Shown: positions 23,768 to 34,157 of the stretch, one piece after another
Numbering within the stretch: the stretch's first letter is position 1
Layout of the letters: every line of letters begins with the position of its first letter
Assembly (NCBI RefSeq): GCF_000022085.1
Contig: NC_011894.1
Span: 1,576,501-1,640,500 of the forward strand
DNA from: Methylobacterium nodulans ORS 2060
Lineage (GTDB): Bacteria > Pseudomonadota > Alphaproteobacteria > Rhizobiales > Beijerinckiaceae
Direction of reading: 5' to 3'
Length of the DNA stretch: 64,000 bases
Position numbers and translations under genes: made by a program
Notes under the pieces: model-generated
Told to the model about the DNA's origin: nothing
Seen by the model: only the letters and a program-made list of their open reading frames with translations
Databases searched by the model: none

Positions 23768-24898
23768 TCAGCCCCGCCCGCCCCGCCGCCAGACGCCGTC
23801 CTCGCGCATCATGTTCATGAGCAGTCCCTCGCGCAGGCCGCGGTCGGCGATGCGCAGGCGCTCGGACGGGAAAGCCCGGCGGATCGCCTCCAGAATGGCG
23901 CAGCCCGCGAGCACGAGGTCGGCCCGGTCGCGGCCGATGCAGGGATTGCGCGCCCGCTCGGCGAGGCGCGTGTCGAGGAGGTCGCCGATCGCCGTCGAGA
24001 CCTCCTGGTCCCTCATCCAGAGCCCGTCGATGCGCCGCCGGTCGTAGCGGGGCAGGCGCAGATGCATGGCGGCAAGCGTCGTCACGGTGCCGGACGTGCC
24101 GAGCAGGTGGAAATGCGGTGCATGGACCGCGGCGCCCGCCATCAGGGCGAACTTGGTGAGCTTGCTCGAAACGTCCTCGACCATGCCCTCGAAGATCGCC
24201 GGGGTGACGTCGGTCCCGCCATAGCGCTCCGCCAGGGTCACCACCCCCACCGGCAGGGAATCCCAGGCGCGGATGCGCAGGGTCGGATCCGCGCTGCGCG
24301 CCAGCGCCGCGCTGCCGTTCAGCCAGACGATCTCCGTCGAGCCTCCGCCGATGTCGAAGATCACGACCGATTCCGCCTGCCGGTCGGCGAGCGCCGCGCA
24401 GCCGGTGACCGCCAGATAGGCCTCCGTGCGCCGGTCCACGATCTCGAGGTCGAGCCCGATCTCGCGGCGCACCCGCGCCACGAAGTCCGGACCGTTGACG
24501 GCGAGCCGGCACGCCTCCGTGGCGATGGTCTTCGACCGGACGACGCCGCGCGCCTCCATCTTGGTGCGGCAGACGCTGAGTGCCTCGACGGTGCGCTCGA
24601 TCGCCTCCTGGCTCAGGTAGTCGGTGCTGCCCAGACCCTCCCCGAGGCGCACGATGCGCGAGAAGGCGTCGACGACGCGGAAGCCGTAAGGGGCGGGCTC
24701 GGCGATCAGGAGCCGGCAATTGTTCGTGCCGAGATCGAGGGCCGCATAGGACCTGCGCCGGGCGGGCGGCGGGGGAGGGGCGGGGCGGGGCGAGGCGTAG
24801 CCGGCCGCTCGCGTCTCGCGCAACAGCACGGTCTGGCGCGCAGGCTCCACCCTCTCCGCGGCGCGCGCCGGCACGGGGGCGGCAGTCTCGTCCCTCAC
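23768..24898 (-). CDS. ppx: Ppx/GppA-family phosphatase (exopolyphosphatase)
   Basis: 376 residues. Actin-like ATPase fold with phosphate loops ALDLGTNNCRLLIAEP (about 53-68) and VIFDIGGGSTEIVW, and the catalytic Glu in IATEACRLA. Enzymes of this group remove terminal phosphate from polyphosphate or convert pppGpp to ppGpp. At this length it is the short form without the C-terminal HD-like domain. The first 50 residues are Pro/Ala/Arg-rich and poorly conserved, so a later start is possible. It precedes rlmE on the same strand, but they are separated by the exported-protein gene on the other strand. Confidence 0.88.
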   Translation of the reverse strand: MRDETAAPVPARAAERVEPARQTVLLRETRAAGYASPRPAPPPPPARRRSYAALDLGTNNCRLLIAEPAPYGFRVVDAFSRIVRLGEGLGSTDYLSQEAIERTVEALSVCRTKMEARGVVRSKTIATEACRLAVNGPDFVARVRREIGLDLEIVDRRTEAYLAVTGCAALADRQAESVVIFDIGGGSTEIVWLNGSAALARSADPTLRIRAWDSLPVGVVTLAERYGGTDVTPAIFEGMVEDVSSKLTKFALMAGAAVHAPHFHLLGTSGTVTTLAAMHLRLPRYDRRRIDGLWMRDQEVSTAIGDLLDTRLAERARNPCIGRDRADLVLAGCAILEAIRRAFPSERLRIADRGLREGLLMNMMREDGVWRRGGRG

Positions 24899-25010
24899 GA
24901 CGCCAACAATCCTTCCAGCCCAGGCAGCATGGCATGGGCAGTGCTTTCAGGGCCCAAGCTTACGTCCCTGTCGTGGGAACGCAATGCGTCGTTGCAACGG
25001 ACCCCCGGCG

Positions 25011-25490
25011 TCAGGCGACCACCTTCGGATTCAGGGAGAGAGCGACGCGCGGCAGGGGGCGCAGCAGGCTCTTGACCTGCGAGAAGGGGCGCGGGCGGTT
25101 GATGACCTCGTCGAGCCGCGACCACAGCGTCTTGGGCGAGAAGGGCTTGGCGATGATCTCGTTGACCCCGAGATTGACCGCCCGGTCGACGATGTTGCGC
25201 CGGGGCTGGGCGAGCATGAGGATGATCGGCACGGTGGGTGCGGGCGAGGTCGCGGGCGTGCGCGCGAGGCGGATGAACTCCTCGCCCGAGAGGATGGCGA
25301 GGTCCCAGTCCAGCACCACGAGGTCGGGTTTGCTCTCGGCGAGCACGCCCAGCGCCTCGGCCCCGTCCGGGGCTTCGAGCACCCGCTTGATCCCGACCCG
25401 CATCAGCATGTCGCGCACGATGCGGCGGATATAGAGGCTCTCGTCGACCACCAGGGCGGAGAGGTCCGGGAAGATCGGGGTGGCGATCAT
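25011..25490 (-). CDS. response regulator, receiver domain only
   Basis: 159 residues from the ATG at 25488-25490. Receiver landmarks are intact: VVDESLYIRR, phospho-acceptor Asp in LVVLDWDLAI and Lys in EIIAKPFSP. A further 30 residues (SQVKSLLRPLPRVALSLNP) form no known output domain. It resembles CheY-like single-domain regulators of alphaproteobacteria. A 9-bp dyad lies in its leader. No kinase gene is near. Confidence 0.85.
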   Translation of the reverse strand: MIATPIFPDLSALVVDESLYIRRIVRDMLMRVGIKRVLEAPDGAEALGVLAESKPDLVVLDWDLAILSGEEFIRLARTPATSPAPTVPIILMLAQPRRNIVDRAVNLGVNEIIAKPFSPKTLWSRLDEVINRPRPFSQVKSLLRPLPRVALSLNPKVVA

Positions 25491-25514
25491 GACTGGCGGG
25501 CTCGCAACCCCCCG

Positions 25515-25538
25515 ACCGTAGGGGCGCCTCCCTACGGT
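25515..25538 (-). promoter_or_regulatory. dyad upstream of the response-regulator gene
   Basis: ACCGTAGGG at 25515-25523 pairs with CCCTACGGT at 25530-25538 around a 6-base spacer, 25 bases before the start codon at 25490. It could be an operator or a leader hairpin. Confidence 0.4.
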
Positions 25539-25584
25539 TCCCCTAACGCGATCGACGCAAGGCGGATTTCGGCTTCGCTCAAGC

Positions 25585-25655
25585 CGGCGCGGAGCAGAAC
25601 TCCGCGCCGCGCGGGCTTGGTGATCCGGGTTCCGAACCGATCGTCCGGAAACCGG
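25585..25655 (-). repeat. possible repeat fragment
   Basis: The reverse complement contains ATCACCAAGCCCGCGCGGCG followed by CGGAGTTCTGCTCCGCGCC, which resembles about 21599-21640 (ATCATCGCGCCCGCGCGGCG then CGGAACTCTGCTCGGGGCC). It fills the gap between the response regulator and the MFS gene. Confidence 0.45.
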
Positions 25656-25656
25656 A

Positions 25657-26865
25657 TCATGGGGATGGCGGCGCCTCCGGCAGGGGCGGCAGCACCGACA
25701 GCCGCAGCGCCGCGGCGAGCGCCACGAGGTAGAGGGCGCCCACGAAGCCCGCCACGCCCGCCCAGCCCGCATGGGCGAAGAACCAGCCGCCCGCGGTGCC
25801 GAGCACCGAGGAGCCGAGATAGTAGAGGAAGAGATAGAGGGAGGAGGCCTGCGCCCGGTCGGTGAGGGCCCGGCGCCCGACCCAGCTGCTCGCCACCGAA
25901 TGCGCGCCGAAGAACCCGACCGTCGCCACGACGATCCCCAGGATGATGAGGGCGAGGGACTCGGCGAGGGTCAGCGCGATCCCGGCGAGCGCCGTCAGGA
26001 TGGCGAGCCACAGCACCCGCCGCCGCCCGAACAGGCTCGCCGCATGGCCGACCATGGTCGAGGAGGCGGTGCCCGCGAGGTAGACGACGAAGATCGCCGC
26101 GATGGCGGTCTGGCTGAGGGAATAGGGCGGGTCGAGCAGGCGGAAGCCGATATAGTTGTAGAGCGTGACGAAGCCGCCCATGAGCAGGAAGGCCTCGGCG
26201 AACAGCCAGGGCAGGCCCGCATCGCGGAAATGGTGCAGGAAGCTGCCCGGCACCGCGCGCCAGGGCAGCGGGTGGGGCGTGAACCGGGTCGAGGCCGGCA
26301 GGCTGCGCTGGAAGGCCACGGCCGCCGCGAGGGCGAGGAGCCCGATCGCCGCGAGGGCGGCGCGCCAGCCGACGAGGTCGGTGAGCGCCCCGCTGAGGAG
26401 CCGCCCGGTCATGCCGCCGAGGGAATTGCCGCTGATCAGGAGCCCCATGGCGAGCCCGATGGCCCGCCCGTGCATCTCCTCGCTGAGATAGGCCATCGCC
26501 ACGGCCGGCACCCCGCTCATGGCGAGGCCGGCGAGCGCCCGCACCACCAGGAAGCCGTGCCAGGTCGGCATCGCGGCAGCGACGAGGGTGAGGAGCGCCG
26601 AGGCGAAGAGCGAGACCACCATCACGGGCTTGCGCCCCCAGACCTCGGACAGGGGGCTGACCACCAGGAGCGCGACGGCGAGGAGGCCGGTGGAGAGCGA
26701 CAGCGACAGGCTGCTCGCCGCCGGGCCCACGCCGAACGCCTCGGCGAAGACCGGCAGCAGCGGCTGGACCGCGTAGAGCACCGCGAAGGTGGAGAACCCG
26801 GCCGCCGCGAGCGCCCAGGCGGTGCGCCGGAAGGCGGGCGTTCCGACCTCGATGCTGTCCTGCAT
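25657..26865 (-). CDS. MFS transporter (YnfM-type)
   Basis: 402 residues from the ATG at 26863-26865, chosen for the GGAGGCGGAG box just upstream; an ATG seven codons earlier is possible. Twelve membrane helices. The MFS signature between helices 2 and 3 is SPLSEVWGRKPVMVVS, and a second related loop is HAASLFGRRRVLWLA. Inner-membrane secondary transporter; relatives are drug or metabolite exporters. Nothing in the neighbourhood identifies the substrate. Confidence 0.88.
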   Translation of the reverse strand: MQDSIEVGTPAFRRTAWALAAAGFSTFAVLYAVQPLLPVFAEAFGVGPAASSLSLSLSTGLLAVALLVVSPLSEVWGRKPVMVVSLFASALLTLVAAAMPTWHGFLVVRALAGLAMSGVPAVAMAYLSEEMHGRAIGLAMGLLISGNSLGGMTGRLLSGALTDLVGWRAALAAIGLLALAAAVAFQRSLPASTRFTPHPLPWRAVPGSFLHHFRDAGLPWLFAEAFLLMGGFVTLYNYIGFRLLDPPYSLSQTAIAAIFVVYLAGTASSTMVGHAASLFGRRRVLWLAILTALAGIALTLAESLALIILGIVVATVGFFGAHSVASSWVGRRALTDRAQASSLYLFLYYLGSSVLGTAGGWFFAHAGWAGVAGFVGALYLVALAAALRLSVLPPLPEAPPSP

Positions 26866-26954
26866 GGGCGCTCCGCCTCCCGCCATCCCGGACCCGATCG
26901 GTCCGCGGCGGGGCGTGGCTCAAGCGGAGGAGCCGGTCAACCGCGGCGGCCCGG

Positions 26955-27212
26955 TCAGGCGGCTTCGGCGGGAGCGGCCCGGGGCTCGGCGCTGAGCGGG
27001 CAGGCGGCGCTGCAGGCCGTCGCGCAGGTCGCGTGAACCTCGGCGAGCGCCCGCGAGAGGATGCCGCGAATCGTGCGCGCGCAGCGCCCGCATTTCGGGC
27101 TGCAGCCCAGGCAGGCATAGACCTGGGCCGGTGTACGGGGGCAGCCCGGGCCGGGATGAAGGCACGCGCGCACTTGGCCGTCGGAGAAGACGTTGCAGGA
27201 ACAGACGATCAT
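26955..27212 (-). CDS. Bfd-like [2Fe-2S] ferredoxin
   Basis: 85 residues from the ATG at 27210-27212. The four cluster cysteines are laid out as CSC near the N-terminus and CLGCSPKC...C at about 40-50, the BFD arrangement. Bacterioferritin-associated ferredoxin reduces stored ferric iron so that it can leave bacterioferritin. The C-terminus (about 65-85) is longer and has extra Cys residues (ATCATACSAACP). An upstream in-frame ATG at 27245 is possible. A less GC-rich stretch upstream (27268-27300) probably holds the promoter, which in iron-responsive genes of this order would be Irr- or Fur-controlled. Confidence 0.85.
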   Translation of the reverse strand: MIVCSCNVFSDGQVRACLHPGPGCPRTPAQVYACLGCSPKCGRCARTIRGILSRALAEVHATCATACSAACPLSAEPRAAPAEAA

Positions 27213-27619
27213 GCTGAGGATCGAGGCACCCGGTTCGCAGAGCATCCGGCTGCTGCACCGGACCCTCCTAGATTAGAATTCTTGAAAACTGCAGCACTTT
27301 CAACACGTTAGTGGGACTGTCAGGATTCCGCAAGCGCGGCGGCCGGCCTGCGACGGAATCACGCCGACGACCTTGTCGGGGCCGGCCGTCCTCGCCTCGG
27401 CGCCGGATCGCGGGTGATGGGGCTGTGAGAGATCATCCGGGCCTCGCCTGACCGGAGCGGTGCGCGGGGACACGGCCCTGGCCCAGGCGCTGCATCCGCG
27501 CCGGCAGAGCGCGGCACGATGGGCGCATGGCGCCCGGCCCCGCGGGGCGGAGCGGCTGCAGCCTCCCGACGAGGCCGCAGGCATCCGCGGCGGAGCGGCA
27601 TCCGGACGGCCGAAAAGCT
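27213..27619. other. about 400-base intergenic region
   Basis: Bases 27268-27300 are unusually AT-rich for the window and contain the palindrome AGAATTCT (27275-27282); on the minus strand TTGAAA near 27295 is a possible -35 box for the ferredoxin gene. The rest, 27300-27619, is GC-rich without a convincing gene on either strand. Confidence 0.4.
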
Positions 27620-28033
27620 CTAGCCTCGGCCGTAGGGGTAGCACCGCGTCCGGTCGAGGTCGCGGCCGAGACGGGCAGCGAGCGCGCGGATTGCCGCCGC
27701 GTGCTCGACGTAGGGGTCGCGGTTGCCGACGCCGACGATGATCGGGCAGGCATCGCCGCGCTGCGGCACCATGGCGGTGGCGAGGCCAGCGCCCTCCGCG
27801 TCCCGCAGGGTGTAGAAGCGGGGCATCGTGCGCTCGATATGGCCCTTGAGGCCGATCTCCTGCTCGATGAAGGGGCCGGGCGGCGGCACGTAGGAGGCCC
27901 GGGCGCGCGCCTCGGCCTGCCGGAAATGCTTCTCAACGGCGTGGCCCATCAGGGCCGATTCGCGGATCGCCTCCGCTTCGGTCTCGATGCGAAACCAGGT
28001 CTTGCCGCCCTCGGCATCGCAGACGAATTCCAT
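27620..28033 (-). CDS. conserved hypothetical protein
   Basis: 137 residues from the ATG at 28031-28033, with a strong GGGAGGAG box upstream. Begins MEFVCDAEGGKTWFRIETEA. No signal peptide or membrane segment. A mixed alpha/beta composition with FIEQEIGLKGHIERTMPRFY and PIIVGVGNRDPYVEHA suggests a compact cytoplasmic domain. I do not recognise a family; codon use and ribosome-binding site support it as real. Confidence 0.65.
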   Translation of the reverse strand: MEFVCDAEGGKTWFRIETEAEAIRESALMGHAVEKHFRQAEARARASYVPPPGPFIEQEIGLKGHIERTMPRFYTLRDAEGAGLATAMVPQRGDACPIIVGVGNRDPYVEHAAAIRALAARLGRDLDRTRCYPYGRG

Positions 28034-28080
28034 CGCTCCTCCCGGGTCGGAAACCGCCCCGGAGGGCGGCACCCGGTATG

Positions 28081-28377
28081 TTACCGCTGCGGCGCCCCAG
28101 CCCCAAACGGCACTGCGTCGCGGGTGGGGGTGCGCATCTGGGCCTCCTTCACCTGCAGGGCGGCGCGCCCGCGCTCGGTGATCTGCCAGATCGCGAAGGT
28201 CCCGCCGATATGCGGGCCGGCCTGCTCGCCGACGAAGCGCAGATGGCCGTCGTTCTCCAGGGCGCAGAGCCGGCTGTGGTCGCCCGGCCAGGAGCGGTCC
28301 GGGTCGCGCTTCACCGAGATGCGGCCCTCGGCGGTTTGGGCGGCCTTGCTGAGCAGGCGGCGTTCGTGATCGATCAT
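28081..28377 (-). CDS. conserved hypothetical protein
   Basis: 98 residues from the ATG at 28375-28377, preceded by GAGAGGA. It starts MIDHERRLLSKAAQTAEGR and has FAIWQITERGRAALQ, which looks like a short winged-helix-like strand-helix pattern (TERGRAAL is common in small DNA-binding proteins). Function is unknown. It lies 47 bases upstream of the preceding minus-strand gene and could share its message. Confidence 0.6.
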   Translation of the reverse strand: MIDHERRLLSKAAQTAEGRISVKRDPDRSWPGDHSRLCALENDGHLRFVGEQAGPHIGGTFAIWQITERGRAALQVKEAQMRTPTRDAVPFGAGAPQR

Positions 28378-28677
28378 CGCGTGTCCTCTCGCGCAAAGGG
28401 GATCGTGCGGGCGCGGGCGCCCGTGGGGGATCCGGTCTGACCAGCGCCGGGGGCAGCCTTGAGCCCGATATCGGCGCACAGGATGGAGAAGGGCCACCCA
28501 CGCCCGATCGAGGCGCGGGGACGCGGGCACCACAATCCGCGGTGCGGACAAGCCGAACCCGCGTGGGCGGCCAAAACGGCCGCCCCGTCGCGCCCTGGTG
28601 ACGGGCTCACGGTTCGGTGAACGCCAGCTTAGCAGCTTGAGCGTGAGGGGCAACCCAGCTTGGCCGATCCGGCGGGT
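28378..28677. other. 300-base intergenic region
   Basis: No gene seen. An 8-bp GC hairpin (28565-28572 with 28578-28585, loop AAAAC) lies about 100 bases past the end of comEC and may terminate it, though without a T-tract. Confidence 0.4.
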
Positions 28678-30888
28678 TCAGGGGGCCCATTCCGTCGGGT
28701 CGGGCTCGGGCGAGGCCGCCGGCGGCGGGGCGGGCGGCGGCGGGAGGCGCCAGGGCGCGTGCTCGCCGGGGCGGCGCGCGGTCGTCACCACGGGGCCTTC
28801 GGGCGCAAACCGCACCGTGGTGGCGCCGTGGGCGGCGAGGAAGGCGCGGTCGATGACGAGCCGCGCCGCGCAAGCGGCCGGCGCCGTCGTGCGGGCGATG
28901 ACGATGTCGGCGCGGGCGCAATCCGCCTCGAAGGCGCGCTTGTCCCTGGCGAGGGCCACGCGCCAGCCGTTGCGCGCGGTCGCGACGCAGCCGACGGCGT
29001 CGCAGCGCTCGGCCCGGGCGAGGCCCGGATCGTCGCGGGAGCGGCCGTCGGCCTTCAGCCATTGCTCCAGCCCGAAGGCCGGCGGACGGCCGAGCGTCGC
29101 GAGGCGCCCGTCCGCAACCCGCACGGCCGCGCCCGCCCCGTCGCGGTCGACATAGAGGTCGGGGCGCTCCGGCCGCGCCGCGGCCGCAAGCCCGGCGAGA
29201 GCCGGAACGAGGCCGAGCCAGCGCAGGCGCGAGGCCGGAAGCGTCAGGAGGAGCAGGCCGAGGGTGAGGAGCGTCAGCGCGCCGGCGCCGAAGGCCGGCA
29301 GCACCAGGGTCGCATGGTCGAAGCCGCGGATCCAGGCGGCGATGTCGAGCATGCCGCGCACCGCGAGGCCCATCGCCCACCAGACCGGCCGGTCGAGGGC
29401 GAACGGATAGGCCAGGATGCCGAGCACCGCGGCCGGCATGACCACGGCCGACACGAGGGGCAGGGTCAGCGCGTTGCCGACGACCCCGAAGGGCTGCAGG
29501 GTCTGGAAGTGGTAGGTGGCGAAGGGCGCGGTCGCGGCCTGCGCCACCAGGGTCGTGGCCAGGGTCCCGGCGAGGGCGGCGGCCCCCCAGGCCAGCGCCC
29601 GGCCGAGCGGGCCTGCCCCCTCGGCCCGCAGGAGCCTTCCGTCGAGGAGGCGCGCGCAGGCGATGAGCCCGGCCACCGCCGCGAAGGACATCTGGAAGCT
29701 CGGTCCCAGCAGCCCCTCGGGCTCGCGGGCAAGCGCGATGAGCGCCGCGAGCGCAAGATTGCGCAGGCTGAGCGCCGGCCGGTCGACCAGGATCGCGCCC
29801 AGCATGATCAGCGTCATCACGAGCGCGCGCTCGGCCGCGATGTCCCAGCCGGAAAAGACGCAATAGGCGGTCACCCCGACCATGGCGAGAGCCGCCGCGA
29901 TCTTCTTGATCGGCCAGGACACGGCGAGACCGGGGCCGAGGGCGAGGAGCGCCCGGGCGATCCAGAACACCACGCCCGCCGCCAGCACCATGTGCAGCCC
30001 GGAGATCGACACCACGTGGTAGATGCCCGCCGCCCGTAAGGTATCGTTGGTGGTGGCGTCGATGAGCCCGCGCTTGCCCGTCACGAGCGCCGCCGCGACG
30101 GCGCCCGCCTGCCCGCCATTGGCGTCGGTGATGCGGCGGGTGAGGCCGTTGCGGGCGTCGTCGATCGCGGCGGCGATCCGCAGGCGCAGGGGCGGCGGCT
30201 CGGGCGCGTCGCGCAGCACCGTGACGGGGCCGAGGAGCGAGCCCACCGCGCCGATCCCGCGAAAATAGGCGTCGCGGGCGAAGTCGTAGCCTCCGGGCCG
30301 GGCGGCCTCGGGGGGCGGCAGCAGCCGCGCCTTCGCGGTGATGGAGTCGCCGGGCCGCAGGGGCGCCGACCCGCGGTAGGAGACGCGCACCCGCATGGGG
30401 CGCTGCGCGGGGGCGAGATCGCCGAGGCTGCGCACCAGCAGCACCAGCCGCGCGCCCTCCTCGCGCTCCTCGAGCGCCTCCACGAAGCCCGCGAGCGGCG
30501 CGATGGTGGTGCGCGCGAGCACCGGCGCCGCGACGCTGGCGACCCGGAGGGTGGCGGCCGCGAAGCCGAGGAACAGGGCAGCGAGCCCGAGCGCCACCGC
30601 GAGGGCGACCGGGCGGGCGCGGAAGCCGGCCGCCGCGGCGCCGCAGAGGCAGGCGGCGAGAAGCGGGCTTACGGGCGAGGGCAGGCCGTCGGCGCCCGCG
30701 AAGAACACCAGGATGCCGGCCCCGAAGGCGACGGCGAGCCAGGGGAAGAGCCGGCGCTGAGCGGCCTCCTCGGCGAGGCGGGCCGTCATCCAGGTCCCGA
30801 GACCGAGAGCAAGGTGCCGCGGGGCGAGGAGGGCCGCAAGGCCAGCCCCCCGCACCACGAGCCCCGTGCTAGCCTCTCCGCGTGCCAT
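28678..30888 (-). CDS. comEC: ComEC/Rec2-family inner-membrane protein
   Basis: 736 residues. The N-terminal part (about 45-200) is the DUF4131 region with an OB-like segment (VRVSYRGSAPLRPGDSIT). The competence domain (about 250-530) has the hallmark YHVVSISGLHMVLAAG followed by many membrane helices. ComEC forms the channel for single-stranded DNA during transformation. The C-terminal soluble part (about 590-736) does not show the HxHxDH metallo-beta-lactamase motif found in Firmicutes ComEC, which is usual in alphaproteobacteria. It is divergent from gltX across 134 bases. Confidence 0.9.
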   Translation of the reverse strand: MARGEASTGLVVRGAGLAALLAPRHLALGLGTWMTARLAEEAAQRRLFPWLAVAFGAGILVFFAGADGLPSPVSPLLAACLCGAAAAGFRARPVALAVALGLAALFLGFAAATLRVASVAAPVLARTTIAPLAGFVEALEEREEGARLVLLVRSLGDLAPAQRPMRVRVSYRGSAPLRPGDSITAKARLLPPPEAARPGGYDFARDAYFRGIGAVGSLLGPVTVLRDAPEPPPLRLRIAAAIDDARNGLTRRITDANGGQAGAVAAALVTGKRGLIDATTNDTLRAAGIYHVVSISGLHMVLAAGVVFWIARALLALGPGLAVSWPIKKIAAALAMVGVTAYCVFSGWDIAAERALVMTLIMLGAILVDRPALSLRNLALAALIALAREPEGLLGPSFQMSFAAVAGLIACARLLDGRLLRAEGAGPLGRALAWGAAALAGTLATTLVAQAATAPFATYHFQTLQPFGVVGNALTLPLVSAVVMPAAVLGILAYPFALDRPVWWAMGLAVRGMLDIAAWIRGFDHATLVLPAFGAGALTLLTLGLLLLTLPASRLRWLGLVPALAGLAAAARPERPDLYVDRDGAGAAVRVADGRLATLGRPPAFGLEQWLKADGRSRDDPGLARAERCDAVGCVATARNGWRVALARDKRAFEADCARADIVIARTTAPAACAARLVIDRAFLAAHGATTVRFAPEGPVVTTARRPGEHAPWRLPPPPAPPPAASPEPDPTEWAP

Positions 30889-31022
30889 GGCGGGGTTTTC
30901 CGTGGATTCCTTAACGCCCGGTCGCGCGCATGCTACAGGACGCCTCGTCGGCGGGTCGACCGGAACGATCTAGGCTGCCCGGCACCCGTCCCCCGCTTCC
31001 TCCTGACCGGTTCTCGTTGCTG

Positions 31023-32447
31023 ATGTCCTCTGTCGTCACGCGCTTCGCCCCGTCGCCCACGGGCTTCCTCCACATCGGCGGAGGCCGCACGGCGCTGTTC
31101 AACTGGCTCTACGCCCGCAAGACTGGCGGCCGGATGCTGCTGCGCATCGAGGACACGGACCGCGAACGCTCGACGCAGGCCGCCATCGACGCGATCCTCG
31201 ACGGCCTGTCCTGGCTCGGCCTCGATTGGGACGGGGAGGTCGTCTACCAGTTCGCCCGCGCCGCCCGGCACTGGGAGGTGGCCGAGAGCCTCCTGGCCTC
31301 GGGCCGGGCCTATCGCTGCTACGCCACGCCGGAGGAACTCGCCGAGATGCGGGAGGCCGCCCGGCGCGAGGGCCGGCCCCTGCGCTACGACGGGCGCTGG
31401 CGCGACCGCGACCCCTCCGAGGCGCCTCCCGGGGCCAAGCCGGTGATCCGTCTGCGCGCGCCCACCGAGGGCGAGACGGTGGTGGAGGACGAGGTCCAGG
31501 GCCGGGTGGTCTGGCAGAACAAGGATCTCGACGACCTCGTGCTGCTGCGCTCGGACGGCACGCCGACCTACATGCTCGCCGTCGTGGTGGACGACCACGA
31601 CATGGGCGTCACGCACGTGATCCGCGGTGACGATCACCTCACCAATGCGGCGCGCCAGACCCAGATCTACGAGGCGCTGGGCTGGGCGGTGCCCAGCATG
31701 GCGCATGTCCCGCTCATCCACGGGCCGGACGGCGCGAAGCTCTCCAAGCGCCACGGGGCGCTCGGCGTCGATGCCTACCGGGATCTCGGCTACCTGCCGG
31801 GCGCCCTGCGCAACTACCTCGTGCGCCTCGGCTGGAGCCACGGCGACCAGGAGATCTTCTCCACCGAGGAGATGATCCGGGCCTTCGACCTGAAGCAGAT
31901 CGGCCGCTCGCCCGCCCGCTTCGACTTCGCCAAGCTCGAGAACCTGAACGGTCACTACATCCGCAGCACGCCGGACGAGGAGCTGGTGGCGGCCATCGAG
32001 GCGATCCTGCCGACGCAGGGCCCCCCGCGCGGGCTGCCCACCCGGCTCGATCCGGCGCTGCGCCAGCGCTTCCTCGCCGCCATGCCGGGGCTGAAGGAGC
32101 GGGCGAAGACCCTGGTCGAGCTGCTCGACAGCGCCTACTACCTCTATGCCCCGCGCCCCCTGGCCCTCGACGACCGGGCCGTGGGCCTGCTCGGCAATGG
32201 CGGGCGCGAGCGGCTCGCGGGCGTGCTGCCGCGCCTCGAAGCCCTCTCCGACTGGAGCGCCGCCTCGACCGAGCAGGCCGTGCGCGACTTCGCCGAGGCG
32301 GCGAGCGTGAAGCTCGGGCAGGTGGCGCAGCCGCTCCGGGCGGCGCTGACCGGCCGCGCCACCTCGCCCGGCCTCTTCGACGTGATGGCGGTGCTCGGCC
32401 GCGAGGAGAGCCTCGGGCGCCTGCGCGACCAGGCGCGCGCGGCCTGA
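31023..32447 (+). CDS. gltX: glutamate-tRNA ligase
   Basis: 474 residues from the ATG at 31023. Class I aminoacyl-tRNA synthetase: the HIGH-type motif lies in [19 protein letters not shown] and the KMSKS-type motif in [12 protein letters not shown]. Charges tRNA-Glu (and, in many alphaproteobacteria, tRNA-Gln for later amidation). The standard length and both motifs indicate a functional enzyme. A TTG six bases upstream is possible but the family begins with [11 protein letters not shown]. Confidence 0.97.
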   Translation: MSSVVTRFAPSPTGFLHIGGGRTALFNWLYARKTGGRMLLRIEDTDRERSTQAAIDAILDGLSWLGLDWDGEVVYQFARAARHWEVAESLLASGRAYRCYATPEELAEMREAARREGRPLRYDGRWRDRDPSEAPPGAKPVIRLRAPTEGETVVEDEVQGRVVWQNKDLDDLVLLRSDGTPTYMLAVVVDDHDMGVTHVIRGDDHLTNAARQTQIYEALGWAVPSMAHVPLIHGPDGAKLSKRHGALGVDAYRDLGYLPGALRNYLVRLGWSHGDQEIFSTEEMIRAFDLKQIGRSPARFDFAKLENLNGHYIRSTPDEELVAAIEAILPTQGPPRGLPTRLDPALRQRFLAAMPGLKERAKTLVELLDSAYYLYAPRPLALDDRAVGLLGNGGRERLAGVLPRLEALSDWSAASTEQAVRDFAEAASVKLGQVAQPLRAALTGRATSPGLFDVMAVLGREESLGRLRDQARAA

Positions 32448-32459
32448 TTTATGCTTGAT

Positions 32460-32503
32460 CGGGCGGGCCGGCCGGCGCGGCCCCGCGCCGGCCGGCCCGC
32501 CCG
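32460..32503. terminator. long GC palindrome after gltX
   Basis: A 21-bp perfect inverted repeat (32460-32480 with 32483-32503) made only of G and C starts 13 bases after the gltX stop. No T-tract follows. It is likely to block transcription into the gltA leader. Confidence 0.55.
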
Positions 32504-32729
32504 GATCCACCGCGCATCGCGGGCGGGCTGAAGGGACTATGAACAGGACGTGAATTTTGTAACCCGGTTTCGGCGGTCCAGTTGAAGACGGTGCGTCGAT
32601 CCGCTAACCCGGTCGGCGAGTGAGCACCTGCAGCAAATTCCCGCCGCAGCGCCCCGCGCCCGTGAACCGCGCCGGGCTCCCGGCCCATGCCTCGACGCTC
32701 ATTCCGTTGATGAAAGGGTCCAAAACCCC

Positions 32730-34022
<1,293 letters not shown>

Positions 34023-34070
34023 GGACACATCGCCTGACGTCGCCCCGCGCCTGACTGAACGGGCGCGGGG

Positions 34071-34089
34071 AACCCCTCTCCCGTGCGGG
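34071..34089 (+). repeat. palindromic hairpin repeat, copy 2, split by the insertion sequence
   Basis: The left arm ACCCCTCTCCC (34072-34082), loop GTGC and first bases of the right arm end at 34089. The right arm resumes at 35360 (AGAGGGGT) after the IS and its duplicated GCGGG. Removing the IS and one GCGGG restores a perfect hairpin of the same family as 15206, 35482 and 58371. Confidence 0.85.
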
Positions 34090-34138
34090 TGTATAGACCG
34101 GAGACAAGGGTTACAGGTGTTCGGAGACATGGGTGACA
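34090..34138 (+). repeat. IS481 left terminal inverted repeat
   Basis: 49 bases beginning TGTATAGACCGGAGACAAGG; differs from the right end at positions 5 and 6 only. Confidence 0.93.
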
Positions 34139-34157
34139 CAATGGCCAAGAGCAATCG

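Noticed and set aside
25771..27036. Plus-strand open frame opposite the MFS transporter
   Set aside because: Shadow frame; Gly/Glu/Arg/His-rich with no family resemblance, while the minus-strand transporter has twelve helices and MFS motifs.
27300..27619. Small minus-strand open frames between the ferredoxin gene and the next gene
   Set aside because: No ribosome-binding sites, Arg/Pro-rich composition and no conserved-looking segment.
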